Under the pieces are notes generated by a model, which was given only the letters and a program-made list of their open reading frames with translations, ran no database searches and was not told the DNA's origin. From NCBI RefSeq assembly GCF_000986785.1, contig NZ_LAYY01000100.1, positions 52,376 to 116,375 on the forward strand: DNA of 64,000 nucleotides, read 5' to 3'. Within the stretch, counting starts at the first letter, position 1, and each line of letters starts with the position of its first letter. Positions 36,352-45,761 of this stretch are shown here, in pieces. Both the position numbers and the translations under genes were made by a program. The DNA is from Mesobacillus campisalis (GTDB lineage Bacteria > Bacillota > Bacilli > Bacillales > Cytobacillaceae).

Positions 36352-39267
36352 CTTCACCTTCATTACCGTTGCCTTGCTGACATTTTTGGCATTGTCTGTC
36401 GCGGTTATTTTCAGCTGGGTGTTTTTCCTTTGCGCCTTGATCTTCACTTTGAATTTCCCTTTGCTGCTGGTTTTGGTTGTGCCGATTACCTTGCTGCCTG
36501 CTTTGATCGTAATGGCTGAGTTGCGTTCGGCTGTTCCGGAAATTTCCCTGGTGGAGCTTTTCACCTTAGTGGTGACCTTCGGCGCAGCTGGCGGGGTTTT
36601 GTCGAGGACCGCCACCGTCCGTGCGGCGCTTGTGTTTCCGGCCTTGTCCCTGGCTGTTACGCTCAGCTTGGTACCTGCTTTCTGCAGCGGGATGGCCACT
36701 TTGAAAGCTCCCTTGGCATCTGCTTTGCCGCTGTATTTCTTGTTTCCAATCCCCACTGTAACCGAAGCTCCTGCCTCCGTCTTCCCGGTCACTGCTTTCG
36801 ACTTGTCTGACACCGCATTGACGGTTGGCTGACCTGGAGGGGTTTTATCCAACACAACCACTGCTTTTACAGGGCTGACATTGCCACCTCCATCCGCTGC
36901 CGTAACAGAAATCTTCACACCCGCTTTTTGCCGAGGAATGGCTATTTTAAAAGAACCCTTCCCATCCGCCTTGCCGCTGTATTTGCTGCTTCCGATAGCT
37001 GCTTTTACCGTTGCTCCGGCTTCTGTTGTCCCCGTTATTTCCTTTGAGCGGTCAGATACCGCATTCACCTTGAGAGCAGGCGGAGTGACATCTTTAACCG
37101 TAACAACCGTTGCTCCACTTGTATTCCCGGCGGCATCCCTGGCCGTTACATGCAGCTTCACCCCTGCCTTCTGGACAGGAATGGTCACGGAAAAGCCCTT
37201 GTCGCTTCCTGCCTTCCCCGTTCCAACGGCTTTTCCATTAACCTTCACTTCGACGGTGGCATATGGCTCGGCTTTTCCTGCCACCTTGGTGCTTTTATTG
37301 GTGATTGTGTTCACGGCCGGCTTTCCGGGAGGAGTGGCATCCTTGACTGTTATGGTGACAGCCTTGCTCGGATTTCCTGCCTTGTCGATGGCCGTAAGAA
37401 TCAACTGGGCTCCTGCTTTCTGAACCGGAATACCGACTTCGAACTTGCCGTCTCCCCCGGCTGCGCCTGCGCTGATCAAGCGGCCTCTCGACTTCACTTC
37501 GATTTTCGCATACGCCTCGGAGGTTCCCTTTACCGTTTTCGAAAAATCGGTCACTGAGTTTACCTTTGGTGGAGCTGGCGCCGTTTTATCCAGCACCTGA
37601 ACATACACCACACCACTGACATTGCCTTCCTTGTCGCTTGCCGTTACTTCGATCGTACTGCCGACGGGCTGCAGTGGAACCTTCACTTCAAAGTTCCCTT
37701 GGTCATCCGCTGTATCTGTATACGATCCGGCCTTCGTCTTCACCTGAATCGAAGTTAACGGCGGTGCTGTCCCGCGCACCGCTTTCATGGTCTCCCACAT
37801 CTCGCCCACCACCGGACTCGCGAGGACGGTCCGTTTTTGGACGCTGACCTCGACCGGTTTGCTGCCATTTCCGTAGGAATCTACGACCTTTACCTTTAAA
37901 AGTGTTCCAGCCGGCTGTTTCGGGATTCGGACGGTAAAATCGGCCTGGCCATTCACAGGAGCGGAACCAAGCAGTACATTCCGGCTCCTCACCTCCACAG
38001 TGCCGCTTTCATACGCCATTCCGGTCACGGCCCCATCCATGTCACTGACTTCATGAACGAGAGGCTGCTTGAGTTCTTTTACCTTCAACGCTTTTTTCGC
38101 ATTGACGCGGCCATGGCCGAACTTTTCGTCCTTGCCAGTTGTGCCCAGATCATCTGCCGTTCCATACAGGCGGCTTTCCACTTGCTTGTTGGTCAGGCCG
38201 GGCTCACTGCTCCACACGAGGGCGGCCACTCCGGCCACAACAGGTGCAGCCATCGAGGTGCCACTCATTCCTCCGTAAAAGCCGTATGGCAGTGTGGAAT
38301 AGATATTGGAACCGGGAGCCGCAAGGTCAACATTGGGGCCATAGTTGGAAAAATACGCTTTGGCATCCGATGAATTTGTGGCACTGACAGCGATTACGTT
38401 TGAAAAGGCCGCAGGGTAATTGACGGAGCGGGATGATTCGTTGCCGGCAGCTGCGACAACCACGGCCCCGCTCTGATAAGCCTGCTGTACCGCCGCATCA
38501 AAGGCCGAGGAATAATAAAAAGTTCCCAGGCTCATATTGATTACGTCCGCTCCCGCACTGATGGCGTAATTGATTCCTTTAATGATATCTGATGTATACG
38601 CGAATTCTCCGCGGAACACATTGATTGGCATGATTCGGGCGTTGGGGGCGACCCCCGTGCCTCCGTGCCCATTGTCCATGGAGCCGGCAACAATTCCCGC
38701 CACATGGGTTCCGTGCTCTCCGGCAGGAATAGAGCCAGCCGTCCCTTTGACCGCGTCATACGGGGAAAGAATTCTACCCTGCAAGTCAGGGTGATGGAGA
38801 TCGGCGCCATCGTCAATCACGGCAACAACCACTTCCTTCGAGCCTTTGGTCCTTGTCCAGGCCGCTTCCGACTCTATTCTTTGGTGATGCCATTGGGAAA
38901 GATAGTCAGGGTCGCTTGGGATGTGCTTCCGCTGGACCTCGCTGCGCTGAATGATATAGTCCGGCTCAACAAGGAGCACCTCGCGCTTCTCTTCCAGCTC
39001 TTCCATAAAAGACTCCGTGCTCTGCTGTGCAGGAATTTCGACCGTAACGAGATTCTCTTCCTTGGCCAGATCGCTGTCCACAATCTCGTACTCTTCCAAA
39101 CTATCAGCTTCCGCGCCCGGCTGAAGGACCACGATCACCTGGTCCGTGTCCCCAGCAGAAGCATCAGCCAAACCTGAATCGCCGGCATTACCATTTGCCT
39201 CAACGCCCGCCGCCAAAGGGCCAGCCGCCAAAATCCAGCACATCAACCCCACCAAAACCCGCTTCAT
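36349..39267 (-). CDS. Large subtilase with C-terminal Ig-like repeats
   Basis: About 972 residues, secreted. The signal peptide is about 1-25. A fervidolysin/subtilisin-type propeptide (about 35-110) follows, then an S8 domain with Asp (AVIDDGAD, about 151), His (GEHGTHVAG, about 187) and Ser (GTSMAAPVVAG, about 334). From about 410 to the end lie seven or more tandem bacterial Ig-like modules of about 80 residues, each with VT/VS...GTAEAGA..V and G.F.V.IP.QKAGT.L.VTA.DKAGN. The last module is very Lys-rich and may bind the anionic wall. AGAGGG before the ATG at 39267 argues against the upstream in-frame ATG. No sortase motif or SLH domain is seen. Confidence 0.92.
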   Translation of the reverse strand: MKRVLVGLMCWILAAGPLAAGVEANGNAGDSGLADASAGDTDQVIVVLQPGAEADSLEEYEIVDSDLAKEENLVTVEIPAQQSTESFMEELEEKREVLLVEPDYIIQRSEVQRKHIPSDPDYLSQWHHQRIESEAAWTRTKGSKEVVVAVIDDGADLHHPDLQGRILSPYDAVKGTAGSIPAGEHGTHVAGIVAGSMDNGHGGTGVAPNARIMPINVFRGEFAYTSDIIKGINYAISAGADVINMSLGTFYYSSAFDAAVQQAYQSGAVVVAAAGNESSRSVNYPAAFSNVIAVSATNSSDAKAYFSNYGPNVDLAAPGSNIYSTLPYGFYGGMSGTSMAAPVVAGVAALVWSSEPGLTNKQVESRLYGTADDLGTTGKDEKFGHGRVNAKKALKVKELKQPLVHEVSDMDGAVTGMAYESGTVEVRSRNVLLGSAPVNGQADFTVRIPKQPAGTLLKVKVVDSYGNGSKPVEVSVQKRTVLASPVVGEMWETMKAVRGTAPPLTSIQVKTKAGSYTDTADDQGNFEVKVPLQPVGSTIEVTASDKEGNVSGVVYVQVLDKTAPAPPKVNSVTDFSKTVKGTSEAYAKIEVKSRGRLISAGAAGGDGKFEVGIPVQKAGAQLILTAIDKAGNPSKAVTITVKDATPPGKPAVNTITNKSTKVAGKAEPYATVEVKVNGKAVGTGKAGSDKGFSVTIPVQKAGVKLHVTARDAAGNTSGATVVTVKDVTPPALKVNAVSDRSKEITGTTEAGATVKAAIGSSKYSGKADGKGSFKIAIPRQKAGVKISVTAADGGGNVSPVKAVVVLDKTPPGQPTVNAVSDKSKAVTGKTEAGASVTVGIGNKKYSGKADAKGAFKVAIPLQKAGTKLSVTARDKAGNTSAARTVAVLDKTPPAAPKVTTKVKSSTREISGTAERNSAITIKAGSKVIGTTKTSSKGKFKVKIKAQRKNTQLKITATDNAKNVSKATVMKVK

Positions 39268-39283
39268 CTCATCATCCCTCTCC

Positions 39284-39314
39284 GAAGCATGGGGTGTCTC
39301 CTGCATCATGCAGG
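39284..39314. repeat. GAACCGTCCCC-family remnant, copy 8
   Basis: GAAGCATGGGGTGTCTCCTGCATCATGCAGG keeps the ends but has lost the core. Confidence 0.45.
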
Positions 39315-39451
39315 GCCCGCCATGTCTTCACTTACAATTTTAACCATCAATTTATTTATAGATTACTATATTCGAAGCTATTCATATAGATGGTTTTTGT
39401 CGAATCCCTTGAAAGAAAATAATGGGAATTACTGGGTCCCACAAAAAATAG

Positions 39452-39490
39452 AAAGGCCAGATGAATCATAAAGAATTCATCTGGCCAAAG
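39452..39490 (-). terminator. Terminator of Fn3 protein gene
   Basis: GGCCAGATGAAT-CATAAAGA-ATTCATCTGGCC, with minus-strand T residues beyond it. Confidence 0.85.
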
Positions 39491-39498
39491 CTGGCTTT

Positions 39499-40926
39499 TT
39501 ACGGCTTAACACTTAGTACGGTTGTCCAGTTACTATAAACCTTCGTGGTACCAACGGTTCTATAAGCCCTCACTTTATAAAAGTAGGTTCCAGTGATTAG
39601 ACCAGTGTTGGTAAAAGCCGGTGTAGTTGTGTTTTTTACGAGTGAATAGGTTCCCGTGCTGGAAGGTGCCCGGTATACTTCATATCCGCTTGCTCCTGAT
39701 ACAGCATTCCAGGTTGATTTAATGCTAGTTGAACTAGCTCGGCTAACTGAAAAATTCGCTGGGACGGATGGAATTGGCTTTGCGCTCACCACCGCTGAAT
39801 AACCGCTGTAGACCTTGGACGTTCCGACCATTCTGTAGGCTCTTATTTTATAATAATAAGCCTTATTCGTTGTCAGTCCGCTGTTGTTAAAACTCGTCGA
39901 TGTTGTTGAACCTACACTCGTATAGGTTCCGGTGCTTGAAGTTGATCGGTAGACCTCATAGCCGCTTGCTCCGCTTACTGCAGACCAGCTTGTTTTAACA
40001 CTATTGTAAGAAGAGGAAGCTGCTTTTGGCGAGCCAGGTGTTGTCAGAGTTGGTTTAGCATTCACAACAGAAGTAAAACTGCTATAACTGGTGGTGGTCC
40101 CAGTCTTATAAGCTCTAACTTTATAATAATAAACCTTGCCTGTAGTCAAGGAAGGGTCCACAAAGGAGGTCCCTGTCGTTGTTCCTACTTTGGTAAAAGT
40201 TCCTGTACTTGAGGTGGATCTGTAAATCTCGTATCCTGATACGCCGCTTGCAGCAGTCCAGTTTATTTTATTGCTATTGTATGAGTTGGATGCCGCTTTT
40301 GGGGTGGTTGGAGCAGCAACCACAACAGGTTCCTTGTAACTAGGATTGGTAGAAAACCATTTGTATTGAGTCACATAAGTAGATGGATTTACTCCTGAGG
40401 CAATCCTTATCAACGGGAATCCAACTGTCTTCTTTACAAGGATTCCATACCAAACCTCAGATTGGCCGCCAGGATACAGTTCAACATCGTATTCTCCCAC
40501 GCCTTCCAAAATGTTAGAAAAGGAGGCTGTGTCGATTGGCGAGACTTTCTGCCCGCTTGTTGTATAAAAACTCTTTCCACTCCATATAACATCAGAAGCA
40601 TTCAAGGTCTCTTCAGGTCCTGAGACATACTTTAAGTTAAATCCCATTAAGATCCACTCTTCATCATAAGAAGGCGTCTCGTTAAAGTAATTCTCTTCCT
40701 GAATAATATAATTTGCCTCTTCTCCCTTGTACAAACCGATTAACTGCAATTCCACCACTTTAGGATTTTCCCAGGAATATTCGTGATAAGTGAATTTATG
40801 CTTGGTCCATGCACTATAAGGTGTAGCTCGATCTCCAACAGCGGCTTGAGCGGTTTCTGTCTGAACCGTTAAACCAAAGACTAACAATAAAATAGAAAGC
40901 AAAAAGAACGCTCCATATTTCCTCAT
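39499..40926 (-). CDS. Secreted protein with three Fn3-like repeats
   Basis: A 475-residue exported protein. The signal peptide ends QAAVG (about 29). An N-terminal domain (about 30-195) with EEWILMGFNLKYVSG and a segment on Asn-Ala-Ser-Asp resembles DUF4352-type beta sandwiches. Three C-terminal fibronectin type III modules of about 88 residues (about 205-290, 296-385, 388-475) share VSGASGYEVYRSTSSTGTY and YYYKVRAY. Such modules are typical of extracellular glycan-associated proteins; no catalytic domain is visible. It is next to the Ig-repeat subtilase but has its own promoter region. Confidence 0.85.
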   Translation of the reverse strand: MRKYGAFFLLSILLLVFGLTVQTETAQAAVGDRATPYSAWTKHKFTYHEYSWENPKVVELQLIGLYKGEEANYIIQEENYFNETPSYDEEWILMGFNLKYVSGPEETLNASDVIWSGKSFYTTSGQKVSPIDTASFSNILEGVGEYDVELYPGGQSEVWYGILVKKTVGFPLIRIASGVNPSTYVTQYKWFSTNPSYKEPVVVAAPTTPKAASNSYNSNKINWTAASGVSGYEIYRSTSSTGTFTKVGTTTGTSFVDPSLTTGKVYYYKVRAYKTGTTTSYSSFTSVVNAKPTLTTPGSPKAASSSYNSVKTSWSAVSGASGYEVYRSTSSTGTYTSVGSTTSTSFNNSGLTTNKAYYYKIRAYRMVGTSKVYSGYSAVVSAKPIPSVPANFSVSRASSTSIKSTWNAVSGASGYEVYRAPSSTGTYSLVKNTTTPAFTNTGLITGTYFYKVRAYRTVGTTKVYSNWTTVLSVKP

Positions 40927-41314
40927 ATGAATTCTCCTCTTTAAAAATATGATTCAACCATAAATCCTCTTCATCTATTAAAAAAAGGCTTGTCCCCTCC
41001 TCCATTCCTATTGAAATAGATTTCCCCTCTGCATTTATAGGTAAAATATACCACTACTATTTTACCATCCGCCTCACTTTTTCTCTTTTAATATTTTTCG
41101 ACATTATGCCTAAATCTGAAGAGAAGTACCTTTCAGCCAAAAGCAAGGAGGACAACCTCCAACCGGCTACCCTTCTTGCTTAGGTCTAAATGATGCTAAG
41201 AGACATATATTTTTATTTTTCATTTAAAAGAATGAGGCAGAATAACAGGCCCTCTGCGATAAATTAGAAATTTATGGTAAAATAAACAAAAATGGAGATG
41301 GGGAGATTTCGGGT
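40927..41314. other. Divergent intergenic region
   Basis: These 388 bases separate the Fn3 and CPBP genes. An inverted repeat GGTAAAATA-N9-TATTTTACC spans 41040-41066, and the same TATGGTAAAATA recurs at about 41273, where TGGTAAAAT can serve as an extended -10 for the CPBP gene. No gene seen. Confidence 0.5.
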
Positions 41315-42064
41315 ATGATTGCTGTTTTATTTTTTCTGGGGATAATGGCTATTTCCTACGAACAAGCAGGTTTTTCCTTATTAATCTTTATAGGCTTTGC
41401 AATTTTACTCTATGTGAATAAAGAAAAAAGGTTCACAACATCCCTGCTGTTATCATTTTTAGTCTGTTTTGCACTTTTTATGTTTTTTAATACATTCGTT
41501 GGAACGATGGAAATCCCAAAAGAAACAAAAATCATTCTGAATCGTCTTTCCCTTGGTTTTATGATTCTGGGAATGGTTCTTGTCCATCTCTTCTTTCATA
41601 AGAAGGTTTCCTGGTACAATCAGAAGCCTGATTGGAAAAACCCTATCGACTTGCCGTTTCACAAAATTGATACGTTTTGGTTTTGGCTGATTGGGATTGT
41701 TATTAATCTGGTCATCTATGGTTATTTTATTCTTCAAAAGGATTGGGAGTATCTGCAATCGCTGCTATGGTTCTGCCTGCTTTTTTCCCTTATTAATGCG
41801 GTTTTTGAGGAAGTGATATGGAGGGGGATCATGCTGTCGGCTCTAAAGGAGATGACCTCCACAGGTTATGCCGTTCTGGTTACAAGCGTCGGGTTTGGCC
41901 TTCTCCATCTTGCCATCGGCTTTTCCATTGCCCTCAGTCTGCTCATTTCCGTTGCAGGAGTCATCTACGCCATCCTCACCCTCAAGACAAACAGCCTCTA
42001 TCCAAGCATCGTTTTTCATATCGTCATTAATATTGGAATGGTGTATAGCGGGTTTATCATCTAG
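41315..42064 (+). CDS. CPBP family intramembrane glutamic endopeptidase
   Basis: A 249-residue polytopic membrane protein with about eight hydrophobic segments. The CPBP/Rce1 motifs are present: FEEVIWRGIM (motif 1, EExxxR), FGLLHLAIG (motif 2, His) and VFHIVINIG (motif 3, HxxxN). These residues form the active site of the family. Relatives process prenylated proteins in eukaryotes and act in bacteriocin immunity or signalling in Gram-positives; no bacteriocin gene is adjacent. GGGGAG precedes the ATG. Confidence 0.88.
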   Translation: MIAVLFFLGIMAISYEQAGFSLLIFIGFAILLYVNKEKRFTTSLLLSFLVCFALFMFFNTFVGTMEIPKETKIILNRLSLGFMILGMVLVHLFFHKKVSWYNQKPDWKNPIDLPFHKIDTFWFWLIGIVINLVIYGYFILQKDWEYLQSLLWFCLLFSLINAVFEEVIWRGIMLSALKEMTSTGYAVLVTSVGFGLLHLAIGFSIALSLLISVAGVIYAILTLKTNSLYPSIVFHIVINIGMVYSGFII

Positions 42065-42153
42065 TAAAAAAATAGACGCTTGTAATATTGAGCGAGTACG
42101 TGTTTGGGTGAGTCTATCGAAGGCGCCTTCCCCTTTCCACCTTTTACGAACCC

Positions 42154-42194
42154 CAAAAAGCCAGATGGACTCTTGTGGTCCTTCTGGCTTTTAC
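42154..42194. terminator. Convergent terminator
   Basis: AAAAAGCCAGA-N17-TCTGGCTTTT between CPBP and DUF378 genes. Confidence 0.75.
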
Positions 42195-42251
42195 AGTATC
42201 TTCTCTCAAACAATACAAGATATTATTCATTCCTATCGTACAGGACGTGAC

Positions 42252-42464
42252 TCAGGCTCTCTCGTATTCCCTGTCAGGCTTGAACAGAAGTCCAAGATTA
42301 ATTAAGCCTGCAAGACCGACTAGACCATAGACAATCCGCGATAAGGCTGCATCCTGGCCTCCGAAAAGAGTAGCGACCAAATCGAACTGGAAGAATCCGA
42401 CCAGACCCCAGTTGATGGCTCCGATAATCGTCAGGACAAGTGCTGCACGCTGAAGACCACTCAT
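42252..42464 (-). CDS. DUF378 family membrane protein
   Basis: A 70-residue protein with two membrane segments. The signature LVLTIIGAINWGLVGFFQFDLVATLFGG...RIVYGLVGLAGLINL identifies DUF378. The family is widespread in bacteria, usually monocistronic, and has no known function. Confidence 0.9.
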   Translation of the reverse strand: MSGLQRAALVLTIIGAINWGLVGFFQFDLVATLFGGQDAALSRIVYGLVGLAGLINLGLLFKPDREYERA

Positions 42465-42944
42465 GTAAATACCTCTTCGTCTAGTGACATAGTATTTATC
42501 TTATGGCTCATAACCATCCCTGCGCAATTCAGCTGGAATTGTGCTTTGTCTCTTCAAAAATGGGATATTAATTGGGTACCCATTTCCAGAACCTGCAAAC
42601 ATGGCTGCATAACTTTTGGACCAGTTGGAAGACCAATCACCAATTAGTACCATCAAAGTCCAGCAGGAGGCTATGATAAGATATTTTTATCATTCTTTTA
42701 ATCAACTGGGAGGATTCTATGAGGAAAATGCTTATCATCTTAGTGTCCCTTTGTTTATATTCATTGTTTGCTCCGCCAGTATAGGATGAGGTTCATAAAA
42801 GCCCGACCTTGGGAACACTCACTCACATTATCATGCCTACCCAAAAAGGCCCCTCCAACGGAGAGACCTTCCTTATGCTATCTAGAACTGTCATACAAGT
42901 TCTGTAGCTCATTTCCATAAAATTATGAGAGTTTCATTCTGTTC
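42465..42944. other. Intergenic region with a broken small gene
   Basis: A 480-base stretch between the DUF378 gene and the aldolase gene. The right half holds the interrupted reading frame at 42719-42907. The left half shows no gene, repeat or obvious regulatory site. Confidence 0.5.
42719..42907 (+). pseudogene. Small secreted-protein gene interrupted by TAG
   Basis: GGGAGGATTCT precedes an ATG that opens MRKMLIILVSLCLYSLFAPPV, a signal-peptide-like start. An amber codon follows at 42782-42784, then the same frame continues 40 codons (DEVHKSPTLGTLTHIIMPTQ...) to a TAG at 42905. A CAG-to-TAG change would explain it. An expressed 21-residue peptide is the alternative. Confidence 0.45.
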
Positions 42945-43565
42945 CTATGCCAAGAGCGCAAATTTTTGCGATTTTAGCTTTATTGTCTCAAAGTCCTCTC
43001 TGCTGTATTGCTCTTTTGCAGGCACCAATGAACTGCCAATTCCTAAAGCAACAGCTCCGGCCTCAAGGTAGTGTGCTGCGTTTGTAACATCAATTCCTCC
43101 CGTCGGGACAATAGGTATTTCTGGAAGCGGCCCTTTGAGATCCTTTATGTACCCTGCACCCATCGAGCCGGCCGGGAAAACCTTTACCAAATCGGATCCA
43201 TGTGTATAGGCTGTGTAAATTTCAGTGGGAGTAAGGGCTCCGCTAATGCAAACGGCTCCCCTCTCCTTGACTGCATGGATAGTTGGAATGTTAAGGATTG
43301 GAGTAAGGACGAATTTTGCCCCGGCGCCGATTGCCATGCACGCGCTTTCTTCATCCATCACCGTCCCTGCCCCAATAAGCATTTTTCCTTCGTACTTTTT
43401 ACTCATTTCCTCAATCATGTCTAGGGCATTGTTGGTATTTAGAGTGACCTCAACCAGTCTGATTCCACCCTCGTATAAGGCATCAAAGACTTCCGGAATA
43501 TATTGACTCGGTACACCTCTTATAATGGAAATGACTTTATACTGTTTTATCGCCTCTAAGGTCAA
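42945..43565 (-). CDS. KDPG/KDPGal-type aldolase
   Basis: About 206 residues, a class I Schiff-base aldolase of the Eda/DgoA family. It splits 2-keto-3-deoxy-6-phosphogluconate or -galactonate into pyruvate and glyceraldehyde 3-phosphate. The base Glu lies in LVEVTLNT and the Schiff-base Lys in SDLVKVFPAGSMG; VPTGGI binds phosphate. Given the galactonate dehydratase upstream, the 6-phosphogalactonate substrate is most likely. AAGGAGGGAAATA precedes the TTG at 43565; an earlier TTG at 43583 overlaps the kinase stop. It is the last gene of the galactonate unit. Confidence 0.9.
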   Translation of the reverse strand: MTLEAIKQYKVISIIRGVPSQYIPEVFDALYEGGIRLVEVTLNTNNALDMIEEMSKKYEGKMLIGAGTVMDEESACMAIGAGAKFVLTPILNIPTIHAVKERGAVCISGALTPTEIYTAYTHGSDLVKVFPAGSMGAGYIKDLKGPLPEIPIVPTGGIDVTNAAHYLEAGAVALGIGSSLVPAKEQYSREDFETIKLKSQKFALLA

Positions 43566-43579
43566 TATATTTCCCTCCT

Positions 43580-44545
43580 TCAACGCTGGACATCTTCTAA
43601 TGAAGCTTTGCTAATGAATTGCTCCAGTTCTATTCGTTCCGGCAAGCCTTCTACATCGCCTTTGACAAGTGTTACCATTGCCCCAAAACCATTTGCTCGG
43701 TTTACCGCATCCTTCAATGTAAGATTTTCGATAAAACCAGTAATCAATCCGGCGGCAAAGGCATCTCCTGCGCCGATTGGGTCAATCACTCTTTCTACCT
43801 TAAAACCAGGAACCAAAGCATGCTCACTGCCGGTAAAATAATGGGCTCCTTTTGCCCCAAGCTTTACTACTGCCATATCAGCTCCCAGTTCAAGAAATGA
43901 CTCTCCAATTTCTCGTACATCGCTCGTGCCAAAAAGAAATTCCCCTTCAGCCACGCCCGGAAGGACAATATCGGCCAAACCCGAAAGTTCGGTTAGTATC
44001 CTTCTAGCTTTATCCTCTGTCCAAAGCTTACGCCGTAAATTTGGATCAAAAATGATAGCAGTACCTTCATTCCTTGCAACCTCAACCGTTCTTTTCACCG
44101 TTTCATAGCAAGAATCACTTAAAGCCGGGGTTATGCCTGAGAGAAAAAGGTATTTCGCCCGCTTGATATAGGTTTCATCAATATCTTTCGGAACAAGGCG
44201 GCTCGCGGCCGACTCCTTTCGGTAGTAGAAAACCCTAAGCTTGTTGTCCCTGAGGTACTCCTTGAACATAAGGCCCGTTGGATATTCTTCATCTTTTTTT
44301 ACTTGAGAAACGTCAATCTGCTCGCCTCTTAAAAAGCGAAGAAGAGCCTGGCCAAACTCGTCTTTTCCTACCTTACTAATCCATCCGGTTTTAAAACCAA
44401 ACCTGGATACCCCGATGGCGACATTGGTTTCAGCCCCGGCAAACGAGCGGGAAAATTGCGATGCATATCGCAAATAGCCTTCACTGCTCGGCGTAAAAAG
44501 CGCCATGGTCTCACCTAGTGTAATCAAGTCAATATCTTTTTCCAT
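43580..44545 (-). CDS. PfkB family sugar kinase (2-keto-3-deoxy acid kinase)
   Basis: About 321 residues, a ribokinase-fold kinase. N-terminal ITLGETMALFTPSSEGYLRYASQFSRSFAGAETNVAIGVSRFG and the catalytic signature VIDPIGAGDAFAAGLITGF (general base Asp) match KdgK-type 2-keto-3-deoxygluconate kinases. In this cluster it should phosphorylate 2-keto-3-deoxygalactonate, replacing the unrelated DgoK of E. coli. The best start is ATG at 44545, just past the dehydratase stop, with GGAG 8 bases upstream. Confidence 0.9.
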   Translation of the reverse strand: MEKDIDLITLGETMALFTPSSEGYLRYASQFSRSFAGAETNVAIGVSRFGFKTGWISKVGKDEFGQALLRFLRGEQIDVSQVKKDEEYPTGLMFKEYLRDNKLRVFYYRKESAASRLVPKDIDETYIKRAKYLFLSGITPALSDSCYETVKRTVEVARNEGTAIIFDPNLRRKLWTEDKARRILTELSGLADIVLPGVAEGEFLFGTSDVREIGESFLELGADMAVVKLGAKGAHYFTGSEHALVPGFKVERVIDPIGAGDAFAAGLITGFIENLTLKDAVNRANGFGAMVTLVKGDVEGLPERIELEQFISKASLEDVQR

Positions 44546-44547
44546 CC

Positions 44548-45696
44548 TCACCACTCCGCAACCGTGCCGTCATGATGCCGCCAGACCGGGTTTCTCCAAT
44601 TATGCCCTATCTCCGAAACTTCCCTGATTTTGTCTTCATTTATATCAATGCCCAGACCCGTGCCCGTTGGCAGGGAGACATATCCATCTTTGTAGGAGAA
44701 TGATTTAGTATCCAAGAGGTAATCGAGAAGATCGCTGCCTTCATTGTAATGAATACCCAGGCTTTGCTCCTGAATAAAGGCATTAGGCGAGCAGGCGTCT
44801 ACATGGAGACATGAGGCTAGTGCAATCGGACCTAGCGGACAGTGCGGTGCCAAGGCAATATCATAGGCTTCAGCCATGGCCGCAATCTTTCTGGTCTCCA
44901 AAATCCCACCCGCATGGGAAACATCAGGCTGGATAATATCAACGATTCCTTCCTGCAAAATCCCTTTAAATCCCCATCGCGTATACATCCGTTCACCAGT
45001 CGCAATTGGCGCAGATGTATATCTTGCAATTTCTTTTAATGCCTCGTTATTTTCAGGGAGAACCGGCTCTTCAATGAACATGGGACGATAAGGCTCGAGC
45101 TCCTTGGCGAGTACCTTGGCCATTGATTTATGGACACGGCCATGGAAATCTATGCCGATTCCAAAATCGCTTCCGCCAACCTCTCGCACTGCCGCAATCC
45201 GTTCAATAACCTCCTCTACCTTTGAGAACGAATCAATATAATGCATTTCTTCGGTCCCATTCATCTTGACGGCCGTGAATCCTGCTTCGATTTGTTTTTG
45301 AGCAGCAAGCTTCACATCCGTAGGCCTGTCCCCGCCGATCCAGTTATACACTTTAATTTTATCCCGGCAGGCTCCTCCCAAAAGTTCATACACCGGGGCA
45401 TTGTAATATTTCCCTTTAATATCCCAAAGGGCCTGTTCAATGCCGGAAATGGCACTTGTGAGAATCGGACCGCCGCGGTAAAATCCACCGCGGTACATCA
45501 CCTGCCACAAATCCTCGATTCTTAAAGGATTCTGGCCAATCAGATATTCGCTCAATTCCTCAACAGCCGTTTTTACCGTATCAGCCCGCCCCTCAACTAC
45601 CGGCTCACCCCATCCTGACAGCCCATCATCCGTTGTGATTTTTAAAAACAGCCATCTTGGAGGCACTTTGAATAATTCCATTTTTTTTATTTTCAT
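44548..45696 (-). CDS. dgoD: D-galactonate dehydratase
   Basis: A 382-residue enolase-superfamily enzyme that dehydrates D-galactonate to 2-keto-3-deoxygalactonate. Similarity to E. coli DgoD is evident from end to end: [70 protein letters not shown] and the terminal [15 protein letters not shown]. Metal ligands are the Asp of DFHGR, the Glu of IEEP and the Glu of TGERM; the catalytic His is in APHCPLGP. It begins the galactonate unit, 65 bases after the GH2 gene, from which it is separated by a terminator. Confidence 0.95.
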   Translation of the reverse strand: MKIKKMELFKVPPRWLFLKITTDDGLSGWGEPVVEGRADTVKTAVEELSEYLIGQNPLRIEDLWQVMYRGGFYRGGPILTSAISGIEQALWDIKGKYYNAPVYELLGGACRDKIKVYNWIGGDRPTDVKLAAQKQIEAGFTAVKMNGTEEMHYIDSFSKVEEVIERIAAVREVGGSDFGIGIDFHGRVHKSMAKVLAKELEPYRPMFIEEPVLPENNEALKEIARYTSAPIATGERMYTRWGFKGILQEGIVDIIQPDVSHAGGILETRKIAAMAEAYDIALAPHCPLGPIALASCLHVDACSPNAFIQEQSLGIHYNEGSDLLDYLLDTKSFSYKDGYVSLPTGTGLGIDINEDKIREVSEIGHNWRNPVWRHHDGTVAEW

Positions 45697-45715
45697 AGAC
45701 TTACTCCCCCTCTAT

Positions 45716-45757
45716 CAAAAAAATGCCTGCCCTTCACTAACGGAAAGGCAGGCATTG
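45716..45757 (-). terminator. Terminator between GH2 gene and dgoD
   Basis: Minus strand AATGCCTGCC-N15-GGCAGGCATTTTTTTG lies between the GH2 stop and the dgoD ribosome site. It would cut dgoD expression from the upstream promoter, so it may act as an attenuator. Confidence 0.78.
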
Positions 45758-45761
45758 TCAT

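Noticed and set aside
37000..37500. Possible assembly duplication in the subtilase Ig repeats
   Set aside because: Modules differ throughout at the DNA level, so they are ordinary domain repeats.
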